NCBI GenBank assembly: GCA_003221595.1
Contig: QHSM01000529.1
Coordinates: 1 to 5,872, forward strand
Reading direction: 5' to 3'
DNA from: Candidatus Rokuibacteriota bacterium
GTDB taxonomy: Bacteria > Methylomirabilota > Methylomirabilia > Rokubacteriales > CSP1-6
Length of the DNA stretch: 5,872 nucleotides
The notes under the pieces are model-generated. The model saw only the letters and a program-made list of their open reading frames with translations. It ran no database searches and was not told the origin of the DNA. The first letter of the stretch is position 1. The number at the start of each line of letters is the position of its first letter. Shown here piece by piece: positions 1 through 5,872 of the stretch. A program made the translations under genes and the position numbers.

Positions 1-1
1 G

Positions 2-304
2 GACGAGGACGTGAACATCTACGATCCGCGCGAGGTGTTCTGGGCGATCTCGACGCGCCTGAACCCCGAGCGCGACGTCATCGTGATCCCGCACGAGCGC
101 ATCCATCCGCTCGACATCTCGGCGCCCAACGTGGATCGCTCCGAGGTGACGGTGATGCGCGTGGGCGGCAAGATGGCCATCGACGCCACCAAGCCGCCGC
201 TCTGGCGCAAGAAGGAGCGCGAGGAGTTCACGCGCATCAAGCCGAAGGGCGCCGACGACCCCGCCCTTCAGGCGCTGCTGGCGCGCCTGGCGTCGCTGGC
301 CTAA
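2..304 (+). CDS. UbiD-family decarboxylase, C-terminal fragment (5' end outside window)
   Basis: The reading frame is open from the left edge and ends at TAA 302-304, giving the last 100 residues of a protein that starts upstream. The sequence begins DEDVNIYDPREVFWAISTR, continues with NPERDVIVIP, then a PLD motif, and near the end GGKMAIDATKPP. This order (acidic VD-DI-like strand, D-P-x-x-V-x-W-A-x-x-T-R, P-x-R-D, then K-M-x-I-D-A-T) is the C-terminal signature of UbiD-like enzymes. The family are cytoplasmic (de)carboxylases of aromatic or alpha,beta-unsaturated acids that use prenylated FMN made by a UbiX partner. The catalytic Arg/Glu residues lie upstream and cannot be inspected, so the substrate is unknown. 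A GTG at 11 could be mistaken for a start, but homology continues to its left. It converges on the amidohydrolase gene with 3 bp between stops. Confidence 0.85.
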   Translation, partial: DEDVNIYDPREVFWAISTRLNPERDVIVIPHERIHPLDISAPNVDRSEVTVMRVGGKMAIDATKPPLWRKKEREEFTRIKPKGADDPALQALLARLASLA

Positions 305-307
305 GCC

Positions 308-1288
308 TCAGGAGAGGGTCAGAAGCTCCTTGGCGCTGCCGGTCATGAGCTGGCGCATCTCGGTCTCGGTCATCCCGTACGCGCGCAGCATCGCCGCCAG
401 CAGCCGGTAAGCCTCGACCGTCTGTGGCAGGAGCGGGATCCCCGCGTCGCTCGACAGCATGAAGTGCTCGGGCCCGACGGCGCGGATCGCCGCCACCATA
501 TCCTGCGTGTCCACTCCCAGCAGCGGCGAGAGCTCGTCCCAGGTGAGCGCGAAGCGCACGCCGGCGTCCGCCCAGCGCTTCATCTTCGGCACGTCGAGCT
601 CGAACACCTCGCTGAACGGATGGTCGATGAACGCCCGCGTGTAGCCGATGGCGCCGGTCTCCTCGGCCAGCGCGTCCATCTCCTGCGGCGAGAGATGGCC
701 GAACGACAGCGCCACGCCGTGGTCGGCGCAGAGCCGCACGGTGTCGCGGATGGCCGGCAAGAGCCGTCCGTGGTCGTCGAGCACGTACATCCCGGTCTTG
801 AGCGCCTGCTCCCAGGCGACGGGCGCCACCGGGTCGTCGTACCGCCGCGCCTTGTCGAACCAGACGCCGCGGCCGCCCAGACGGTAGATGCTCCAGGCCG
901 AGGTGACCGGCGGCATCCACATGCCGAGAATGCCGCCTTCCACCGCCGCCTTGATCTCGGTGAAGTCGACGGGCTTCAGCGGAATCCCGACCACCCAGGC
1001 GGACAGACACTTCACCGGCCTCAGGTTCTCCCGCTCGGCCCAGCGGTCGACGTCCTCCTGGACTTGCCGGGCGACTTCCCAGGGGCGGCCGGGCGAGATG
1101 CTCTTGAACAGGATCGCCTTCATGCCCGCGCGGCTCGCTTCCTGCGCGGCGTGCAGCGGCTCCTCCTCGTCATGCCCGCGCGCGTGGGCGTGGACGTCGA
1201 TCGCGTCCGTGAGGTCGTACATGGCCGCCTTGTTGGCGCCCATGCTGTAACGCGCTTGATATGATCTGACGACTCGTCGGCTTACCAT
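308..1288 (-). CDS. DUF6282-like amidohydrolase-superfamily metal-dependent hydrolase
   Basis: The 326-residue product ends at TGA (308-310 on the complement). Near the N-terminus is DAIDVHAHA, with an H-x-H pair at residues 33 and 35, the first metal-binding motif of TIM-barrel amidohydrolases. Later come DDHGR (His173), SFGHLS (His198), IDHPF (His223) and MLSSDAG (Asp281), matching the later His and final Asp positions of the superfamily; the end, LMTGSAKELLTL, resembles the usual amidohydrolase tail. I place it with DUF6282 proteins by overall look; the substrate is unknown. No signal peptide is seen, so it is probably cytoplasmic. The start is uncertain. ATG at 1288 has a GAGGG about 4 nt upstream and was chosen for that. 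ATG at 1243 has no clear ribosome site. ATG at 1222, with AAGG 5 nt upstream, would put the protein start just before the conserved DVHAH. It is divergent from the cupredoxin operon and convergent with the UbiD gene. Confidence 0.82.
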   Translation of the reverse strand: MVSRRVVRSYQARYSMGANKAAMYDLTDAIDVHAHARGHDEEEPLHAAQEASRAGMKAILFKSISPGRPWEVARQVQEDVDRWAERENLRPVKCLSAWVVGIPLKPVDFTEIKAAVEGGILGMWMPPVTSAWSIYRLGGRGVWFDKARRYDDPVAPVAWEQALKTGMYVLDDHGRLLPAIRDTVRLCADHGVALSFGHLSPQEMDALAEETGAIGYTRAFIDHPFSEVFELDVPKMKRWADAGVRFALTWDELSPLLGVDTQDMVAAIRAVGPEHFMLSSDAGIPLLPQTVEAYRLLAAMLRAYGMTETEMRQLMTGSAKELLTLS

Positions 1289-1363
1289 AGAGCCCTCGCT
1301 CGCGACGTGGTGGTCGATGTGTGCGGCGATTATGGCATACACTGAGGCCCGGAGGAGACGGCG
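1289..1363. promoter_or_regulatory. Divergent intergenic region with candidate promoters
   Basis: This 75-nt gap separates the minus-strand amidohydrolase from the plus-strand operon and must carry the promoters of one or both unless they lie inside the amidohydrolase 5' end. The only AT-richer run is around 1329-1343. On the minus strand it reads CATAAT (1334 to 1329), five of six matches to a sigma-70 -10 box and about 40 nt before the 1288 start. On the plus strand it offers TACACT (1338-1343), four of six matches. Neither has a good -35 box at the normal distance, so these are weak candidates. Confidence 0.35.
1351..1357 (+). promoter_or_regulatory. Strong Shine-Dalgarno site fixing the GTG start of the cupredoxin gene
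   Basis: GGAGGAG lies 6 nt upstream of GTG 1364. It is a near-perfect anti-16S match at ideal spacing, and the translation from this GTG opens directly into a signal peptide. It therefore decides a non-ATG start. Confidence 0.8.
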
Positions 1364-2068
1364 GTGACGTCCTTGCCAATCATGCTGTGGGCTCTCGCCA
1401 TTCTCGTGCTGGCAACCGGTCTGACGACGCCCGGCGACGCCGCCGGCGGAGCGATCAAGGGCACCGTCACGCTGAAGGGAGCGTCGCCGGAGCTGAAGAA
1501 GCTCGCCGTGACGATCGACCAGTACGTCTGCGGCAAGGAGAAGAACCCGGAGGACCTCGTCCTCTCGCCGCAAGGGGGAGTCCGGAGCGCGGTCGTCTGG
1601 CTCGACAAGCCGCCGGCGGGGGCGCCCGCCGCGGCGCTGCCGTCCGCGACGACGATGGACCAGAAGGAGTGCGTGTTCGCGCCCCGCGTCGTCGTCGTGC
1701 CGGCGGGCGGGCGGATCGACTTCCTGAACAGCGACCGGCTTCTGCACAACCTGCACAGCACGCCGAGCGCCAACCCGCCCTTCAACCGGACGCAGCCGAA
1801 GGGCCGCACGATCACCATCACGTTCGAGAAGCCCGAGATCATTCGCGTGACGTGCGACCTCCACTCCTGGATGCGCGGCTGGGTCGTAGTGGCCGAGCAT
1901 CCGTACTACGCGCTGACCGGCGGCGCGGGAGACTTCGAGCTGCGGGGCCTCCCGCCCGGGCGCTATACGCTGAAGGCCTGGCAGGAGCGGCTCGGCACGA
2001 TCTCGAAGGAAGTCGTCGTGGGCGACCAGGACCCGACCCCCGTCACCCTGGAGATGCCCGCCCGCTAG
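1364..2068 (+). CDS. Secreted cupredoxin (plastocyanin-like) protein with C-terminal carboxypeptidase-regulatory-like segment
   Basis: The 234-residue protein begins with a short polar stretch, a hydrophobic core at about residues 6-20 and a likely cleavage near Ala26/Ala27, so it should be exported to the periplasm. Residues about 30-180 resemble the cupredoxin family often annotated as plastocyanin or methylamine-utilization-like. A type-1 copper site can be proposed: His128 (in LLHNLHS, with His131 close by), then Cys164, His167 and Met170 in the compact motif CDLHSWM. Cys56 (YVCGK) and Cys103 (KECVF) could form a disulfide. The C-terminal part (about 183-232: GDFELRGLPPGRYTLKAW) has the beta-sandwich signature of carboxypeptidase-regulatory-like domains, usual for this family. 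Type-1 cupredoxins carry single electrons; the partner here is unknown. It is the first gene of the cluster, 16 nt before the histidine kinase, suggesting a link to redox or copper sensing. The GTG start is set by a strong ribosome site. Family call is firm, physiological role is inference. Confidence 0.88.
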   Translation: MTSLPIMLWALAILVLATGLTTPGDAAGGAIKGTVTLKGASPELKKLAVTIDQYVCGKEKNPEDLVLSPQGGVRSAVVWLDKPPAGAPAAALPSATTMDQKECVFAPRVVVVPAGGRIDFLNSDRLLHNLHSTPSANPPFNRTQPKGRTITITFEKPEIIRVTCDLHSWMRGWVVVAEHPYYALTGGAGDFELRGLPPGRYTLKAWQERLGTISKEVVVGDQDPTPVTLEMPAR

Positions 2069-2084
2069 CCGCGGGGTGGAGACC

Positions 2085-3697
<1,613 letters not shown>

Positions 3698-3701
<4 letters not shown>

Positions 3702-4072
3702 AGGACCGGACGGTGCTCCACATCGAGGACAACGAATACAATCGGAAGATCGTGAGACAGCTGCTGAGCCGGACGACCTACCGGCTGCTGGAGGCCGCCG
3801 ACGGTGAGGAGGGGCTCGCGGTGGCGAAGCGCGAGCTGCCCGATCTCATCCTCATGGACGTCCAGCTGCCCAAGCTGTCGGGACTCGACGCGACCCGCCT
3901 GCTCCGGGCCGATCCGCGCACGGCCAGCATTCCGCTCGTGGTGGTGACGTCGTTCGCCCTGAGCGGGGACGACCGCAAGGCGATGGACGCGGGCGCCTCG
4001 GCGTACCTGGCCAAGCCGTACAGTCCGCGCGACCTGATGGCGCTGATCCACCGGTTTCTCCCCGAGAACTGA
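3698..4072 (+). CDS. Stand-alone CheY-like response regulator receiver
   Basis: This 124-residue protein is a single receiver domain with nothing after it. It shows the acidic pair Glu10-Asp11 (HIEDNE), the phosphoacceptor Asp54 (LILMDVQLPKLSG), Thr84 of the VVVTSFA strand, and Lys106 in the cis-Pro motif LAKPY. Every residue needed for Mg-dependent phosphorylation is present. With no DNA-binding or enzymatic output, it must act through protein contact, as a phosphate sink, or as an intermediate. Its ATG overlaps the kinase stop (ATGA at 3698-3701), and GGAGGA sits 5 nt upstream inside the kinase gene, so translation is probably coupled and the kinase is its likely phosphodonor. ATG 3698 directly precedes the first receiver strand (TVLHIED), which supports the start. 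Confidence 0.92.
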
Positions 4073-4100
4073 CCGTGCGGTGGTCGAGAGGAGACGTTGC

Positions 4101-4541
4101 ATGAGCTACGCAAAGACGTCGGCCGTCCTCGCCGTGGTCGCCCTCGCCCTCGTCCTCATCCCCGGCACCGCCCGGGTGGGCGCCCAGGGTCAGGCCGAGC
4201 AGTTCACGCCGGAGTTCCGGGAGGTCCGCCGCTCGTACGACGAGAAGCACACGCCGAAGATCGAGGCGCCGGACCAGGTGAAGCGCGGACAGTGGTTCGA
4301 GGTCACCGTCTCGATCGGCGCCGGCGGTGTCCACCCGTCGCTCGCCGAGCATTTCGTCCGCTACATCGCGCTCTACAAGGACAGCGCCGAGATCGCCCGC
4401 GTCTACCTGCACCCGGTGTTCTCCTATCCCAAGGCGGTCTTCACCATCGCCCTCGACGAGGGCGGCACGCTGCGGGCGATCGCCGAGCCCACCCATTCGG
4501 CGGGCTGGGAGAGCTCGAAGAAGATCACCGTCACGCGCTAG
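4101..4541 (+). CDS. Secreted superoxide-reductase-like (class II SORL/desulfoferrodoxin-like) protein lacking the Cys iron ligand
   Basis: The 146-residue protein has a clear signal peptide (hydrophobic core about 8-20, likely cleavage after VGA at residue 28). Residues about 46-146 match the Ig-like superoxide reductase fold. EKHTP (48-50) corresponds to the Glu-Lys-His motif of neelaredoxin-type enzymes, and HPSLAEH (His78, His84) keeps the family's H-P-x4-H spacing. RYIALYKD and GWESSKKI also fit. True superoxide reductases bind iron by four His and one Cys, with the last two in a C-x2-H-G-x-W block. Here that block reads EPTHSAGW: Pro130 is at the Cys position, Ser133 at the His position, and His132 is shifted by one. 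There is no cysteine in the whole protein. Superoxide reductase activity is therefore doubtful; binding of another metal is possible. ATG 4101 was chosen over an upstream in-frame GTG (4080) because AGGAG lies 7 nt before it and it opens the signal peptide. It sits between the two receiver genes in the operon. Confidence 0.78.
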   Translation: MSYAKTSAVLAVVALALVLIPGTARVGAQGQAEQFTPEFREVRRSYDEKHTPKIEAPDQVKRGQWFEVTVSIGAGGVHPSLAEHFVRYIALYKDSAEIARVYLHPVFSYPKAVFTIALDEGGTLRAIAEPTHSAGWESSKKITVTR

Positions 4542-4544
4542 GAG
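4540..4544 (+). promoter_or_regulatory. Shine-Dalgarno site overlapping the SORL stop codon, fixing the GTG start of the cyclase gene
   Basis: AGGAG shares its first two bases with the TAG stop of the upstream gene and lies 5 nt before GTG 4550. The frame is open far upstream of this point, but homology to receivers begins only a few residues after the GTG, so this site marks the real start and suggests translational coupling. Confidence 0.75.
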
Positions 4545-4549
4545 TCAGA

Positions 4550-5674
4550 GTGAGGAATCCGGCGCGGGTCCTGATCGCCGACGACAATCCGGCCAATGTT
4601 CGCATCCTGAGCATGCGCCTCGCCGCCGACGGCTACGACGTCGTCACCGCCCGCGACGGCGAGGAGGCCCTCGCGGTCGCCCATGAATCGCAGCCCGACC
4701 TGATCCTGCTCGACGTCATGATGCCCAAGCTCGACGGCATCACGGTCTGCCGCCAGCTGAAAGAGGCGCAGGAGACCTCGTTCACGCCGATCATCCTGGT
4801 GACCGCGATGACGGAGGCGAAGGACATCGTCGCCGGGCTCGAGGCGGGGGCCGACGAGTACCTCACCAAGCCCGTGGACCACGCCGCGCTCTCGGCCCGG
4901 GTCCGCTCGATGCTGCGCATCAAGGCGCTCCACGACACGGTCACCGCGCAGGCCGACGAGATCGCCCGCTGGAACGCGACGCTCGAGCGCCGGGTGGCCG
5001 AGCAGGTGGGACAGCTCGAGCAGATGAGCCGGCTCAAGCGATTCTTCTCCCCGCCCCTCGCCGACGCGATCCTGGCCGGCGGCGCCGCCGACCCGCTCCG
5101 GCCACACCGGCGGGAGATCAGCGTGGTCTTTCTCGATCTGCGCGGCTTCACGGCGTTCGCGGAGATCTCCGAGCCCGAAGAGGTCTCGGAGGTTCTCGGG
5201 GCGTACCACACCGAGGTCGGGCGGATCATCCAGACGCACGAGGGCACGCTCGAGCGATTCACCGGCGACGGCATGATGATCTTCTTCAACGATCCGGTGC
5301 CGGTCCAGAATCCGGAGGAGCGCGCGGTCCGGATGGCCGAGGCCATGCGCGCCCGCGTCCGCGGGCTCGCCGCCGAGTGGCGCCGGCGGGGCTACGACCT
5401 GGATCTCAGCATGGGCATCGCGAAGGGCTACGCGACGATCGGCGCCATCGGCTTCGAGGGACGGCAGGACTACGCGGCGATCGGCAGCGTCACCAACCTC
5501 GCCTTCCGCCTGTGCACCGAGGCCGCGGGCGATCAGATCCTCATCAGCCTGGGCATCCACGCCGCGGTGGCCGACCTCGTGAACGTCAAGGAGGTTGGTC
5601 CGCTCCAGCTCAAGGGGTTCCGCCGCCCGGTCCCCGCCTACGAAATCGTCGATCTGAAGCAGCCCTCCGCCTGA
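4550..5674 (+). CDS. Response regulator with class III adenylate/guanylate cyclase output domain
   Basis: The 374-residue protein starts with a full receiver (about 5-122): acidic Asp11-Asp12, phosphoacceptor Asp55 (LILLDVMMPKLDG), Thr85 (LVTAM) and Lys107-Pro108. A coiled-coil linker at about 125-162 follows, ending in the block RLKRFFSPPLADAIL common in bacterial cyclases. The class III cyclase domain (about 185-370) has the metal-binding Asp196 (FLDLRGFTAF) and Asp240 (TGDGMM), and the transition-state pair Asn316 and Arg320 in TNLAFRL. These residues predict an active enzyme making cAMP or cGMP from a nucleoside triphosphate in the cytoplasm. Base-recognition positions differ from textbook enzymes: Arg236 where Lys is usual and Ala309 where Asp or Thr is usual, so substrate choice is open. 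Like other class III cyclases it should work as a dimer, with phosphorylation of the receiver acting through the coiled coil. The GTG start is set by AGGAG 5 nt upstream; it lies 8 nt after the SORL gene and is the last gene of the cluster. Confidence 0.9.
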   Translation: MRNPARVLIADDNPANVRILSMRLAADGYDVVTARDGEEALAVAHESQPDLILLDVMMPKLDGITVCRQLKEAQETSFTPIILVTAMTEAKDIVAGLEAGADEYLTKPVDHAALSARVRSMLRIKALHDTVTAQADEIARWNATLERRVAEQVGQLEQMSRLKRFFSPPLADAILAGGAADPLRPHRREISVVFLDLRGFTAFAEISEPEEVSEVLGAYHTEVGRIIQTHEGTLERFTGDGMMIFFNDPVPVQNPEERAVRMAEAMRARVRGLAAEWRRRGYDLDLSMGIAKGYATIGAIGFEGRQDYAAIGSVTNLAFRLCTEAAGDQILISLGIHAAVADLVNVKEVGPLQLKGFRRPVPAYEIVDLKQPSA

Positions 5675-5679
5675 GCGTA

Positions 5680-5716
5680 CGCGGCGCCGGCTGGGCCGCG
5701 GTGAGCCGCGCGGCTC
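5680..5716. terminator. Tandem GC-rich hairpins between convergent genes, possible terminator
   Basis: Two inverted repeats lie in the 49-nt spacer between the cyclase and CoA-transferase stops. CGCGGC (5680-5685) pairs with GCCGCG (5695-5700) over a 9-nt loop. GAGCCGCGCGGCTC (5703-5716) is a perfect 14-nt palindrome that can fold as a 5-bp stem with a GCGC loop. No T-run follows in either direction, so this is not a classical intrinsic terminator; position between convergent genes is the main support. Confidence 0.4.
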
Positions 5717-5723
5717 GCAAGTC

Positions 5724-5872
5724 TCAGATCACTCCGCCGCGCCGCAGGCGCTCGATCTCGTCCGTCCCGTAGCCGGCCTCGCGCAGCACCTCGTCGGTGT
5801 GCTCGCCGAGTGTTGGCGGCTCGCGGTCGAGCCCGGGGCTCCCGTGCGCGAGGCGGAAGCCGGCGCCGACGA
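5724..5872 (-). CDS. CaiB/BaiF family (class III) CoA-transferase, C-terminal fragment
   Basis: The complement strand is open from the right edge to a TGA at 5724-5726 and encodes 48 residues, the C-terminal end of a gene starting outside the window. The peptide includes EPPTLGEHTDEVLREAGY, followed by TDEIERLRRGGVI at the very end. The P-x-L-G-E-H-T-x-E-V-L motif, a G-Y/F turn, and a closing I-x-x-L-x-x-x-G-V-I is the usual C-terminal signature of formyl-CoA transferase-like enzymes, which move CoA between carboxylic acids. The catalytic Asp and CoA-binding region are not in the window, so the substrate cannot be given. It converges on the cyclase gene and is probably not part of that operon. 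Confidence 0.85.
   Translation of the reverse strand, partial: VGAGFRLAHGSPGLDREPPTLGEHTDEVLREAGYGTDEIERLRRGGVI

Noticed and set aside
464..1264. Plus-strand open frame opposite the amidohydrolase gene
   Set aside because: The opposite strand encodes a protein with ordered metal-binding motifs; this frame shows only biased composition.
4097..4549. Upstream in-frame extension of the receiver-cyclase gene across the SORL gene
   Set aside because: The translated extension is Arg/Gly/His-rich and out of frame with the well-supported SORL protein. The receiver begins right after GTG 4550, which has its own ribosome site.
4538..5560. 340-codon minus-strand open frame opposite the cyclase gene
   Set aside because: It is a shadow of the receiver-cyclase gene; low-complexity Arg/Asp/Leu/Val content and no homology that I recognise.

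Overview
The window is strongly GC-rich, with third codon positions almost all G or C, GTG used as a start codon beside ATG, and tight gene packing. The gene mix (UbiD-type decarboxylase, DUF6282-type amidohydrolase, periplasmic cupredoxin, hybrid receiver-cyclase, class III CoA-transferase) suits a GC-rich Gram-negative-type environmental bacterium with a broad aromatic or acyl-CoA catabolic repertoire. Candidatus Rokubacteria, NC10 or soil Proteobacteria would fit, but there is no rRNA or marker gene here, so the taxon is a guess.

Layout. At the left edge is the C-terminal end of a UbiD-family decarboxylase on the plus strand (2-304). It converges, with only 3 bp between stop codons, on a minus-strand amidohydrolase-like gene (308-1288). 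A short divergent region (1289-1363) holds the only obvious promoter candidates. To its right is a five-gene plus-strand cluster: a secreted cupredoxin (1364-2068), a membrane sensor histidine kinase (2085-3701), a stand-alone CheY-like receiver (3698-4072, start overlapping the kinase stop), a secreted superoxide-reductase-like (class II SORL) protein (4101-4541), and a receiver-adenylate/guanylate cyclase fusion (4550-5674). Gaps are 16, -4, 28 and 8 nt, so the five are very likely one operon. After a 49-nt convergent spacer with two GC-rich hairpins, the minus strand carries the C-terminal end of a CaiB/BaiF-type CoA-transferase (5724 to the right edge).

How the genes could work together (inference). 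The operon combines two exported metal-binding-type proteins with a membrane kinase that has an extracytoplasmic helical sensor domain, one receiver with no output domain, and one receiver fused to a cyclic-nucleotide cyclase. A simple model is that the kinase reads a redox, metal or oxidant state outside the membrane, shares phosphoryl groups between the two receivers, and changes cAMP or cGMP output. The most unusual point is that the SORL protein keeps the Glu-Lys-His and His-x5-His parts of the superoxide reductase iron site but lacks the Cys ligand, so it may be a repurposed metal sensor or carrier rather than a true superoxide reductase. The flanking catabolic genes look unrelated to this operon.
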